From Kappaphycus alvarezii (Eukaryota > Rhodophyta > Florideophyceae > Gigartinales > Solieriaceae), in the NCBI GenBank assembly GCA_002205965.3, contig NADL03000602.1, positions 1,612,001 through 1,676,000 of the forward strand: DNA of 64,000 nucleotides, in the 5' to 3' direction. Made by a program: the position numbers and the translations under genes. The notes under the pieces were generated by a model. The model made no database searches. It had not been told where the DNA came from and was given only the letters and a program-made list of their open reading frames with translations. Shown here in pieces: positions 50,601 to 61,739 of the stretch; position 1 is the first letter of the stretch; every line of letters begins with the position of its first letter.

Positions 50601-51150
50601 ATTTTATATTCATGGATTGGATTCATCGATTAGCTGCGTCGTACCACAACGCCGAAGATGGTGCAAGAGATGTAAAACTGCCTTAGAATGCTATAAGAAA
50701 GCTTCTGCTTGGTAATCATGCCCAGCTTCTAGACACAACAGAAAATTTAAGTCTCCAGACTGAGGTAGATGCCTCAATTAAGAATCTATTCAGGAAGTCT
50801 TTAATTAAGAGGGGGGGAAGACATCCGTACGGATTCCTTCAGAACTCCAACCGATACTAAGTGGATGGGTAAGGTGAAACTCAAGATTGGGAAACAATAC
50901 ACCCCGAATATCTCGAATGGAACCTTATCTGTACAAGATACTGTACAATTTGTTTTGGAGAAGTATGAGTGGGAACTTCCGATATTATCCACGAATGTCA
51001 ACCATCACTTCTATCTCCAAGCAAAAAGGGCTCGAATGAACAGTAGTGGCCAGATTATTGGGAAGTCCGATGGTCACAACAAATTGTCGACAAATTGCGT
51101 TTTTGATCTACTTTTAACACCAGAAGATCAAAGGAGTTTCTTTGTTTGAA
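47630..51150 (+). pseudogene. Large transposase resembling the KDZ/Plavaka (CACTA-like) group
   Basis: Continuous protein-like reading over 3.5 kb with frame changes. N-terminal part: SGSVRFTVEHYKFIKNVIDI and PSYTAINRLKDKLLKHCLPE (48000-48240), SWAVYDVQHPVLFEIMYGKL (about 48450-48510). Middle: GDYPAVAHTIDVLVHNASSS followed by CTLCTFRR (49580-49660), a pattern that in Plavaka/KDZ transposases marks the GD-P-A...H-A...C-x-x-C region. C-terminal intact piece 50177-50686 with KPNLHRIVELYDFTTGVFEH and MELVFEATHQPSKRFISKIN, then a last domain ending about 51149. The assignment is by remembered motif pattern only and may be off at family level; that it is a large DDE-type transposon protein is more secure. 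Confidence 0.5.
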
Positions 51151-51389
51151 AACGAATCAAAAATAGTACTTCTTTGGGTGTGACTTATTTCGAGCCAGTC
51201 CTTTTCATGAAAACATGTGAGGAGCCACTATTAGGCATCTGTATCTAGAGCAATTTGCATGAGACAGATAAGATTTACATCCTAGGTGGGTTGGTCAGTA
51301 CTGACCAATTACAGCTTGTGACTATGTGCAACAGCATCAGAAGGGTCAGACTTTATCACTGCTGTGATTTTTCTGATCGTGGTGTAGGA

Positions 51390-51647
51390 AATACGCACTG
51401 TCGTGTGGGCACTCCGTTCTCGGTAAGGCATTCGGGTACTTTACTAAATGGGGCATTGATGACCATTCAACGGGGACCCAACGGCTATCCTCCAAAAATC
51501 GTACAGTAATATGCCAGCAATACGCACTTTCCTTTGGACACTCCGTACTCGGTAAGGCATTCGAGTACTTTACTAAATGGAGCATTGATGACCATTCAAC
51601 GGAGACCCAACGGCTATCCTCCAAGAATCGCATAGTACTATTCCAGC
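51390..51647. repeat. Two-copy 129-bp tandem repeat
   Basis: Copy 1 starts at 51390 (AATACGCACT), copy 2 at 51519 with the same ten bases; they share blocks such as GGTAAGGCATTCG and CATTGATGACCATTCAACGG with scattered substitutions. The length is 43 codons. A minus-strand frame (51346-51681) stays open through both copies and repeats the phrase RFLEDSRWV...VEWSSM. Confidence 0.85.
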
Positions 51648-53974
51648 ATTCATCCACAATAAAAACGATGCTGCTCGCCATGGTTATATTGTCATTTCAA
51701 AGTTTCTTTCTAAAGAAAAGTAAAAGAGTTCTGCTACATTTTTCATGAGAAAGTTCTTGACAACTGGTTTTAATGGTGAAAAAGTTAACTCTTTGTCGCA
51801 ACTCTTATCTTTTGAGAATATGACTCGACTGTATACCATTTAGTAGTACACATGTATTGTAAACTACTACTACAATCGCGATGGGTGTGTGAGCCACACT
51901 GTACATGAACTGAATGTATGGTAACAGGTAACTGTACATTACACCATTAGTCTCGTTAGCAGTTGTACGCGAATCAGCCAAGACTTATATTTTAATTACT
52001 TATTTATATTTTATGTTTCATTTGCGAGGTTAACATGTAAATTACCAATAATTTCATAGTATAGTACATCTATCCTATTATGGTTCATCCGTACGAAGGC
52101 GGAACATTGTCACAATTCCACATTTCTGACTCTTTACAGATATTCGCGAGATTGAATTTAAAATTATTCATAAAACTTGATCAAAAACGGGTGGTTCTTT
52201 TCAAATCGAAGCAATCCGTTGACCAGTGGTCATCCACGACTGCGTACTTCTCAACCCAGTCGGTTTCAGAATTAAACCTAGCGGCCGACCGCGGACCTTC
52301 GCCTTCTTCATTTTTGCGGGTATTCGCACATGCGAAGAGATCAAACTCCGGTTTCAGTGACATAAATGTCATTCATTTTCATCACTTCCATGTAAATTCA
52401 AATGTGCAAAGATGTCCGCAGTACTGCGGACATCATCTTCTACCAGTAACGGCAGGCCTGACTCGATTAATCTGTCTCATATATGCCATCAGAACTCTGT
52501 CCAAGATATTGTATGTTCATTACATTGCCTTTGCAGCAATTTTTAAGAAGTTCATGCGTTTGTTCGGGGCCCCAGTCTCATCCGGAATGCCATACCGCTG
52601 TTTTTTTTCGCGTTGCGCCAATAAGAGAATTACTACACGACACTGTAATATCATGGTGATGATGTTTTCTCCCCAGTGCTGTTTACTTTTTCTCTACGTC
52701 CCGTAAGGGTTCGAGTGTCTGCGGGATTCCGTATAATTCTGCATGTTTGACAAGTTCTCGTCACTTGAAATCCATTTCTTCCACTCATCCGCTTAGATGA
52801 TGCAGCATTGTACTACCGAAATCTTGGCGACATGTAAGGTTTGGGCCCAGATCCCGGAATCACGAATGAATTAGGATTTACGAACTAGGGTAACTCAGTG
52901 ATGATTATGGATCCAATGGTTGTTGTCATCCGTACGGATGATGCTGCGTTCTATACGAAGATGGCCGTTTGGCCGGTGACGAATGCAATGTCTCGTAAGT
53001 CAAACCCTTCAGGGTACAACATTGTATTATTGCCTAATTTTGGCTCCGTTCAGGGCTCTACGTCGTGTACTTTACTCTTTGTGGATATTTCAAACATGTT
53101 GCGGCTTACGTAGACATGATTATCGTGGCTTTAATTGACACCTCGGTCCTGACTCCGTACATTTTGTACTTTCTGGTTTATGGGTGTTGTGTAAAGGCCA
53201 TGGACGAAGAATGGTATGGTCAGTCGTTATACACAAATCGCTAGTATTTCTTCAAGATAGAGCATAATTGGTACTATTTGTGTAGTACGATGGCAGGAAA
53301 TAATGGTAAACTTACGTTAAAATATAATCTTTTTAGATATAAATAGAAGCAAGTAAACATCGAACCCGATGACTTCCATAATGTAAACTATTTCGTTGTG
53401 TTGCTAGAACTATTATGTAACGATTGCAGCAAAACAACGCCTTGGTGCTAAAACAGTTGTTTTCAAGTGATGCAGTTTAATGCTGTCAGTCATTTCGTTC
53501 AATGTCGTGAGTGCTCACGATTGAAAGGTAAATGTAATGACTAATTTCTGTACAGACAGAGTCCAGTACTCCCCGAAACATCATGTGGTATTGGTAAAAG
53601 GGTACAGGAAAAAATACTGAGGATCAATAATACTGACTTGCCCAGTTCCGCAAAAAACGATGAACGCTTAAGAAATGATACTCTCATTACACTAACGAGA
53701 CGTTTTGGCAGATCATGGTACCGTGCTCAGCCAATAAAAAAATTTTGCTTTTTCATTATTTGATCAAATCAAAAAATGATACCTGCGCGGGCAAAAGATG
53801 ACTTTTTTTTTAGAAAACGAGTTCGTAGTGCAAGGCTTCCTTGTACTTCTCCCCACCCCGTTCTTACTTCCACCCGATTAGCGTCCCATCATCCCATATC
53901 ATCGCACCTCCCACGATATTTCCGCTCCCAAGCTATCACCGATCCTGCCCATACCTCCTTACCTCATTGCCTGT
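51648..53974. other. AT-rich region without recognised genes
   Basis: A 208-residue plus frame at 52080-52706 is the longest intact frame here but shows no domain and has a low-complexity look (HFHHFHVN). Otherwise only short frames were seen. An imperfect palindrome centred on ATTTGATCAAAT lies near 53758-53770. A pyrimidine-rich block follows at about 53840-53960, next to the truncated Copia. Confidence 0.35.
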
Positions 53975-55640
53975 TCAGCCTTTCTTCAACCCCGTTCTGT
54001 TGGGATTTATACGGTACTGAGTATTCCTATTCGATACCCTGCTCCTCCAAGTATTCTTGAAGGGATACATACTCTCCCCCATTATCTGAATATAAAAATT
54101 TGATCTTGCAATCGAACATTCGTTCAAACTTTCTTCGAACCATGCGAAACGAATCAAATACGTCAGATTTCCGCGCCATGACAAGTACATCATTGTAGCT
54201 AGACATTCCATCTTTAAAAGTCACAAGTGTTTCTTTCCTCCGATGCTTTTAACTGGGAGGGGACCGCATACATCTGTATAAAATACATCACCCGGCTTCT
54301 TTGGCTGAGACACCCGAGGGGTGAGAGCCAATCTCACCTGCCCCATTGTGCACGGAGTGCATCTCTCGAAGGGCTCTTGTTAGGATCCAAGCCAGTGACA
54401 GATTGCTTCCGAACCATCTCTCTTATCATTTCAGTGCTACTATGTCCTAAGCGCTCATGCCAAAGTTTTTCGCCTTCTGCAGTACTGGAAGATAAATTTG
54501 CACGTTCCGTACTTGTTTTTTCGTATGGCTCCCTGATGATGTAAAACCCATTGTATAGCACTTCAGTGCACACTGTGTTATTATCACGTTGTATTGTGCA
54601 TTTGCCATTAGTAAATCGTACTTGGGAGCCCTCTGCATCAAGTTTCGGTATCGATAACAGATTACTTTCCAGTGAAGGTAGGAAAAGAAAGTTCTTCAAT
54701 TCTAATGATTGAACAACTTGTCCCTGACCCTTCTTTGGTATAAACACAGATCCCTGACTACGGGCCCTTACAACATTTTCATCGCCCAATGTCACGTTCT
54801 TCACCGTGCGACGTTTCAAGGAAGCGAACAGATCAGGGTCGTTCATCACATGAGTAATGGCGCCAGAATCAATAACGATAATCTGGGATGGTGGCTCGTT
54901 TTTTTAGCCATTAACGCCTTATGAGTGTTCTCGTTCCCCGTTCTTTATTTATTGGCCTAGACCTGTAATTGCGAGTGTATCGGCCGTTCGATGTGGTTCT
55001 ATCGATAACTTTTGGAGCTGTACAATCGCGCATCAGATTAACTACTCGGCCACAATTAAAACAACGTCGATTGCTGATTCTGCCCTTCAGGGCTTGCTCC
55101 TGCGTTGGTCGAATTACCATTCTATTCCTGTTCTCGTCGGCACGCGACTGTAATGTTTGATACTCCTGCAATAGTCGCGCTGTGGCCCCATCTCATGTCA
55201 ACAACTTGCTATCCATGGTCTCTAACGAAGTGATTACAGGACCATATCGAGATTCAGCAGTTCTTCCAAAGCTAGCGAGGAGAGTCGCTACTCCCATAGA
55301 ATCACTGATAGCACCATCCATTGCATCGAGTCTATTAAAGATAGACTCCATAAAGTCGATATATTCTGACATCACATTTCCTTCCTTGAACTTAAAGTGA
55401 TACAGCTCAGTTTGTAGTTGCACTGTAGTAGCAACACTGACAGTAGCATAACGTTCCTTCGGCCGCGTGTATATCTTATATGGGTTCCTTTCACAGGCAA
55501 TTGTTCGCAATGGGGTATCCCTAAAGATTGAATTAAGTACATTCTGGCCTTGGCCACTTTTATCTCAGTCTCACTTGTCACATATTCATCCCAGCATCAG
55601 CAACTTTTTCCTCAGCAACAACAGATAAGAGCTCAATTGA
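53975..55640 (-). mobile_element. Truncated Copia element: gag, protease and start of integrase only
   Basis: Minus strand. Gag (55581-55193) reads LQTELYHFKFKEGNVMSEYI and NRLDAMDGAISDSMGVATLL, the common Copia gag (UBN2) pattern. The zinc knuckle CFNCGRVVNLMRDC (about 55060) has Asn in place of the zinc-binding His. Protease VIDSGAITHVMND lies near 54880. The protease/GAG-pre-integrase segment spans 54849-54334 with KLWHERLGHSSTEMIREMV. Integrase begins with FDSFRMVRRKFERMFDCKIK and SDNGGEYVSLQEYLEEQGIE, then reading stops at about 53975. Reverse transcriptase and RNase H are absent and no LTR was found, so this is a fragment. It differs in sequence from the two complete Copias, so it is a third lineage. 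Confidence 0.85.
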
Positions 55641-56146
55641 TTCTAACAATGCTTCAGAGCGCATAAACCACAATGTGAAATCCTCACCTCTATTGGCGTT
55701 GAATTTCGGCAAGCGCTAGGAAACCTCTTCATCAATGGTGGCTTAGTCCTGGTATGGATGCGGAAGATAAAGTTGGAGGACATCAGCGATGCTGCCAATG
55801 TTGGATGGGTAGCAAAATGGGAGTGGTGTGGTATCCCATTTTACTTCTGCAACTCATCATTGATGCATCTAATATACTCAATATCAACACCAGGTAAAGA
55901 AAGAAGTTTAATGCATTCAGTATCTACTAAACCGAGTGAAACCCTGCTGCCATAAGGCGAAGTCCCTTTCTAGACTGGGGGGACGTGAATCTTACCTACG
56001 CTATTTGCTTCCACTCAAAAAAAATTACATAACCACATCAGAATTCAAGACACCCCCTGTAGAATAAAATCCACTGTGTCATCCTTTGTCAACATCCCGT
56101 CCATCACAACTCCAGACAAAACCTTGAGTTACCCTTTGGTCTGAAC
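55641..56146. other. Unassigned sequence between Copia fragment and GC-richer ORFs
   Basis: No gene was recognised. It contains AAGAAAGAAGTTTAATGCATTCAGTATCTA near 55895, resembling AAGAAAGAAGTTTGATGCGTTCAGTATCTA near 16990, a short dispersed similarity of unknown meaning (given here as two related ~30-bp segments; compare the phrases TGCATTCAGTATCTA and TGCGTTCAGTATCTA). Confidence 0.3.
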
Positions 56147-56893
56147 CACAATTCTGGTCCACACTAAGGGTCCTGTTGGACACACAGTAGATACGCGGGC
56201 ACATTACAAACCAGAAGCTACAGCAAGTGCGGAAGATGTCGAGGAAGGTGGTGACCCTGGCTCACAGGAATCGGCGGGTAGTGCCGTTGAGCTTGCTGCG
56301 CCTTTGTCATGGCGTGTGCGTGTCCTTCACGCTGGCGGTGCCAATGAGGAGTTAATTTCCCGCTCGATTTATTTCGATATGTCCACATCGGAGCGGCGGT
56401 TTGGGAGTAGAGCAGGGCGGGAGGAGCGAGGGCAAAGAAGTCCGGATGACCCAATTTGGCTGTTTATGTGTCGAATGCGAGAGAAAGAAAGTCAATGCCT
56501 TCGGCACGACACGGTAGAGCGGAGTATTCCCGTTTCCGCCGTTTGGCCCGGATCACCCCCGACCAGCCTGATTGCGTTATGGCGCGGACTGACGGCTGAC
56601 AATGGTGACATCAGGTCCGTGTGTGCGATGGGCGCGAGAAGGGGGTAATCGATGACGAGATACAGCGCGCCTTGTTCGGCTGGCCTCTTGTGGAGGTCAG
56701 CTGCAAAGACCCGCCCCCGAATGATGCCTGCATGATTGACGCAAAGGAAACAGAAGCAGCGCTCGACCCCAGAGAAAGGAGTTGTTGCAAGGGGAAAAGG
56801 TTTGGGTGTTTTACTCTTGGAAGATATATCCGGTCTATCCCATGGTTTTCAAGACAACCGCAATCAACTCAAAAAGGTATATCGACACAGTAA
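56147..56893 (+). CDS. Hypothetical coding fragment in a GC-richer patch
   Basis: Not recognised. An open plus-strand frame runs without stop from about 56147 to 56648 (HTKGPVGHTVDTRAHYKPEA, EDVEEGGDPGSQESAGSAVE, LSWRVRVLHAGGANEELISR, SPDDPIWLFMCRMREKESQ). It continues after a frame change to 56893 (VIDDEIQRALFGWPLVEVSC, MIDAKETEAALDPRERSC). Composition is visibly GC-richer and less repetitive than the AT-rich DNA to its left. No ATG start or domain is evident. It could be an exon of a host gene or part of an unknown element. Confidence 0.3.
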
Positions 56894-57202
56894 TGGGGAA
56901 GGAACTACGCTCCCTAAAATGCTACCTTCAGGCCAGCCATCAAGCAGGCCGCATTGGACATGACGGCTGCTGCGGCGTGCCTTCGCATCAAAACCCCCCG
57001 AACCTTTCCGTACGTCTCCAGTGCCCTCACGGCCACGTTCCTTGCCACGTCATGTAGCACTGCACATGCATCCGGATGCCACCCTCTAAGAGTGGAGATT
57101 GGCACAGGCACGATGTTGCAAGGTGACTTGTGGTTTGTGCTGAGACATGCCATGCTAGAAATTACTTCCAATCGCTAACGGGGGTGCTGGACTATTGAAG
57201 AG

Positions 57203-57570
57203 TGTTGGAAGACACTAGGATCAACGTGTCATCGTTGTCCAATGTGTGATACTTATCATACAGTGAGCCCCGCTGAACAGACGGGATCAAAGGAGTCTCG
57301 TTAGCATTGCTGACAGCAAGCACTGCTAGGTAATCTGTGGTTCAGAGTGGTGAAGAAGACGTGTGTGGACAAGAAGTCTCCCTTGGGATGAAAGTCTCAT
57401 AGAAGGCCAGGAATGGCGAGTACTGAGTGATGTTTAAGCGTATATATAGTCATTCGAGTTGAGTAAAGCCTCCCGCCCGGTAGCGGTAAGGAGGCCACAG
57501 TTTCTATTCCGATCCTCACGAGTCTCGGCACTCCTTCCCTCTGAGACTATTCCCCGATTTGTTGCTGACA
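57203..57570 (+). repeat. 5' LTR of the young Copia element
   Basis: 368 bp, matching 61740-62106 apart from one extra A at about 57210. It contains a candidate TATA box (TATATATAG, 57441-57449). Confidence 0.97.
57441..57449 (+). promoter_or_regulatory. Candidate TATA box in the 5' LTR
   Basis: TATATATAG lies about 130 bases before the LTR end, where a Copia promoter is expected; the same sequence is at 61977-61985 in the 3' LTR. Position and sequence only. Confidence 0.55.
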
Positions 57571-57586
57571 GGGTTATGGGCCCAGC
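57571..57586 (+). other. Primer-binding site matching the initiator tRNA-Met anticodon arm
   Basis: GGGTTATGGGCCCAGC starts immediately after the LTR. Its complement GCTGGGCCCATAACCC is the anticodon stem-loop of eukaryotic initiator tRNA-Met. The core GTTATGGGCCCAG is shared with the older Copia at 17709. Confidence 0.85.
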
Positions 57587-57590
57587 CCAT

Positions 57591-60500
57591 ATGACGTCAA
57601 GTATGAACACTAAGTACGTTATTGACAAGCTTACAGGTGAGAACTATCTTGTATGGGCTACGCAGGTACAGCTGATCTTGGAGGCTAAAGGGTTATGGGA
57701 GTATGTTGATGGCACTAACTCTATGGCCGAGGACGCAAGCGATGAGGACAAGAAGAGGTACAGTCAAAGGAGTCGGCAGGCAATGGCAGAGATCATCCTT
57801 AATATCGACTCGCGCTATGTAGTTTCCGTGATTTCGAAGGATCGACCGAAAGATGTATGGGACACTCTCAAGCAGATGAATCAGTCAAGCGCAGGCCACA
57901 CAGGCCACATTGAGGCGTAAATTGCTGAGCATGCGCAAGAGCCAGGATCAAAGCATACAGGAATATGCCAGTTTAATCATTAAGATTGAGAACGAGCTTG
58001 CAGCGAGCGGATTCGAGTTGTCCGAGTTTGAAAAAAGTTTGCCCTGCTGGAAGGCCTGCCTGAGACTTTTGGAACAATTAAGGCAATTCTACGTGAGCAG
58101 GAGAAGCTTACGTTTCCTCAGATTATGGCCAAGCTAGAGGTCCGTGAGGAGGAATTGAGATCGAATTCGGACTCAATGCACGGGGAGAAGAAGACAGTAA
58201 GGCCTTCATGTCCGGTCGATTTAGCAAGGACATGAGAAAGTCGAAGAAGAACCCTAATGTTAAGTGTCATTATTGTGGCAAGAAAGGGCACATTCGTAGG
58301 AATTGTTTTCGGAATCCCGCATCCGAGAAGTTCAAGCCGGGATTAAATGAGAGGGATAACAAAGAGAGTGGCCCTGGAGCAAGCAACGGAGACCAGGCGA
58401 ACATTGCGTTTATGACGGTTACAGGGAACAATCATCAGTCTGTTGGAGACTTCAACCGCAAATGGTTTGTGGACAGTTGTGCTTCTAGGCACATATGTAA
58501 GCACAGATCCTATTTTCAGGATGTGCGGGAAGTGAGCAGCACCGTCGACACTGCAATGGAGGGTGACGGTGGCATGGCAAGCAAGTTCGTCGGTACAGTG
58601 AATATCATGTGTCAAGTTGGGGACACGGTAACGCCGATTACCCTGAAGGACGTGGCGTACATCCCGACTGCACGGACGAATTTAATTTCGTTGACTGCTA
58701 TGCAGAGAGGTGGACTGGGGGTAGAGTTCCCTCCCGGACGGGATAGCTTTATTGTGAAGTCTGGAGAACAGGTAGTCATGGTAGGAAGCTCTCAAGCTCA
58801 TCGAATTTCAGAGTTAGATGGTGTGAATGTCGTAACTGGTGGGAATGCTTTCCTCATCTCAGATGGAGCGCCTACCAAGGGATCTGTTAACATCGAGCTG
58901 TTACACAGGAGATTGACACATGTGAATTGCGACGTGATCAAGGATATGATCAGACACGATGTAGTCGATGGACTACATGATGCCAAGTCACAGAGGGTGT
59001 CATATGAGATATGCGCGGAATGCAAATCTGGGAAAGCAACCGCTGCTCCACACAAACCGGTACAGTCACAGGTGAGCGAAATTGGGGAATTGGTCCATGC
59101 CGATTTGGTAGGGAAGGTGGAACCGCCATCTTTGGGTAATGCAGAATACATATTGACAGTATTAGATGATGCCAGTGCTGGCTCGTGGGTGGCGTTTCTG
59201 AAACAAAAATCAGATACTGCGCGGAGTTTTATTAAGATTATCAATCAGATTGACAGGAAGTCAACCAATGGCGTGCAGAGGGTGAGGACAGATCGAGGAA
59301 CCGAGTATTTTTCCACAGCTCTGCAGAAGTTCCTTGATGACAAGGGTATTAGCCATGAAACTACTTCCGCATATTCTCCGGAGTCAAACGGCAAAGCCGA
59401 GAGACTGAACCGCACCTTAGTCGAGCGTGGAAGGGCCATCGTCGCGGAGCTTGCCTCTATACAAGGCGATAAGGCCAACGAATACCGACGCTTCTGGGCT
59501 GAAGCGGTCAACACCGCCAACTATGTTCGCAATAGAGTGCTGAACAAGGGTACATCACCTGTATTTGGGAAAAAGACGCCATATGAAGTGCTTAACGGCA
59601 GGAAACCGAACATTGCAAACATCCGTGTGTTCGGGTCTAAGGTGTATGTCTTGCAGCCCACGAAGTATAAGCGGAACAAGTTCGATCCGAAGGCCCTGGA
59701 GGGGATCCATGTTGGGTACGAGTCAGGAAATGCTTATCGCATTTATCTCCCCAGCAAGGAAGAGGTTGTAGTAAGCCGTGACGTGACGTTTATTGAGAAG
59801 CTTGTACCGGAAAAGGGAGTATCTGGAATAGTTGAGAGTGGTACTAGAGAAGCAGCTTTTGGCAGTGAAGACGATCCGGAGGCAACTATCCTTGCGGGGG
59901 AGTCCCGCGTAAGCACTATAGTTAGGGGTGCTAGTGGTGCTGAAACGGAAGCAGCAGGAGATCGTGATATGCCTGAAATTGATGAGGGAAGGCTTACATA
60001 CACCCCTCCAGTCACGCGCCGATCAGAGAGAGCAAAACCGGGCCCTCCACATAGGTACAAGGATGCTGCATGGTTTGCTTTGATGACAGGTACTGGGTTT
60101 TCCAGTTTATCTAGTACCTCCGTTCCCCTTTCAATGGAGGAAGCACTGAAGCACCCAGAGCGGGACCATTGGGTAGATGCAATTAGGAGTGAGATGCAGT
60201 CTATTGTACAGCTGAACACGTTTAAGCTTGAGGCCCCACCGCCTGGTCGTAACTTGGTCTCATGCAAGTGGGTTTTTGATCTGAAACATAACAGTGAGGG
60301 AGACGTTGTTCGATACAAAGCGCGCCTCGTCGCGCGAGGATTCTCACAAGTCCGTGGCACGGACTACTTTGATGTTTATTCTCCAGTCGTAAGGTATGAG
60401 ACGTTCCGACTGCTAATGGGGATGGCAGTCGCCAATGATTACATCATAGAACATGTGGACATTAAGACGGCATTTATTCGGTCACCACTTGACGTTGAGA

Positions 60501-61689
60501 TTTATATGGTTCCCCGGAGCTGCCGGACGAGCTTAGAGATGAATTCGGTTACCATCTCTGGTATGGTAAGGCATGGCGGTTACTGAAAGCCCTATATGGC
60601 CTGAAGCAGGGGGCACGTGCGTGGTACAACAAGCTGAACTCGTATTTGGTTAACCGTCTGGGTTTTATTCAGTCCTCATATGACCCCAGCCTTTATTTTC
60701 GTGATGATGGGGGCTATCGCCTGTTACTATTGATTTATGTCGATGATGTTCTAATTGCAGCCAAACTGCCAGAGCAGGTGCATGCAATCAGGGGGCATCT
60801 TGAGAAGGAGTTTGAGATACGAAATCTCGGTTCGGCCAACCTATTTCTTGGTGTCAAGATACATTATGAAAGGGGACACAAAAGACTTGTGAGGCTGAGT
60901 CAGGAACGGTACATATCAGCGCTACTTCAAACGTTCAATATGGAAAGTGCTAAAGTACTGTTGACTCCCATGAGGCCCAAAGTCCCCTCACTGCTGGCAA
61001 GATGCTGCTGTAATGAAGAAACAGAGTGTCCAGATGTACCGTATCGTGAACTGATTGGGTCATTGATGTACTTGTCTATGACAACTCGGCCCGACATATG
61101 TTATTCAGTCTCGCTTTTGGCTCGGTATATGCACAATTATGGCGCAGTGCACTGGAATGCAGCCAAGAATATTCTGAGGTATTTGCGCGGGACAAAGGGG
61201 TTAAGCCTCAGATACGAGGGAGGATCTTATGTATGTGGCTTTACGGATGCGGACTGGGGCGGAGATTTGCTAAGTAGGAAGTCAACGGGTGGCTATTGTT
61301 TTCTTATTGGAGGTACTGCATTCGCGTGGAGGTCTAAGTTGCAGAGAGTGGTTGCGGCATCATCTCTTGAGGCTGAGTACATTGCTCAAGCTGCCGCCGT
61401 GAAGGAAGCACTATGGATTCGAGGTTTATGCGGTGAGCTGTTATTAACAGCTTCAAATGCCAGTTTCCCGCTGTTCGCTGACAATGAAGGTGCTATTGGT
61501 CTGGCAAAAGATTGTATCATTTCCAATCGCACGAAACATATTGGTATCGCGTACCACCTGACAAAGGACTACATTAAGAAGGGTTTTGTAAGTATCGAGT
61601 ACGTTCCTACTTCGCACATGGCAGCTGATATGATGACCAAGCCTGTGGAAAGGATTAACTCAGTCGTAACTGCGACAGCATTGGATTGA
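57591..61689 (+). CDS. Copia gag-pol polyprotein
   Basis: The ATG at 57591 opens gag (DKLTGENYLVWATQVQLILE; EIILNIDSRYVVSVISKDRP; FPQIMAKLEVREEEL). The zinc knuckle CHYCGKKGHIRRNC is at about 58267-58308. Protease has WFVDSCASRHIC, with Cys where DSGA is usual. GAG-pre-integrase has LLHRRLTHVNCDVIKDM. Integrase shows HADLVG, RTDRGTEYF and ESNGKAERLNRT, the D-D-E triad. Reverse transcriptase has SCKWVFDLKHN, ARLVARGFSQVRGTDYFD, LLKALYGLKQGARAWY and the catalytic YVDDVLIA near 60740. RNase H has GFTDADWGGD, STGGYCFLIGG, EAEYIAQA and the typical end HMAADMMTKPV. Frame breaks at about 57905, 58045, 58200 and 60520 (a C4 run) interrupt an otherwise intact frame; with near-identical LTRs these are more likely read errors than mutations. 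Confidence 0.93.
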
Positions 61690-61727
61690 AGACGGAAGCC
61701 ATTGGGAAAGTGATTCAACATTGAACA

Positions 61728-61739
61728 ACGAAGGGGGCA
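61728..61739 (+). other. Polypurine tract of the young Copia
   Basis: ACGAAGGGGGCA directly before the 3' LTR, the expected plus-strand primer position. Confidence 0.75.

Noticed and set aside
52080..52706. 208-residue intact plus-strand ORF
   Set aside because: No domain, unusual composition and no gene-like context; kept only as a mention in the gap description.
57591..58210. Programmed gag-pol frameshifting in the young Copia
   Set aside because: Shifts occur at several places inside gag and pol, not at one gag-pol junction, so sequence error explains them better.
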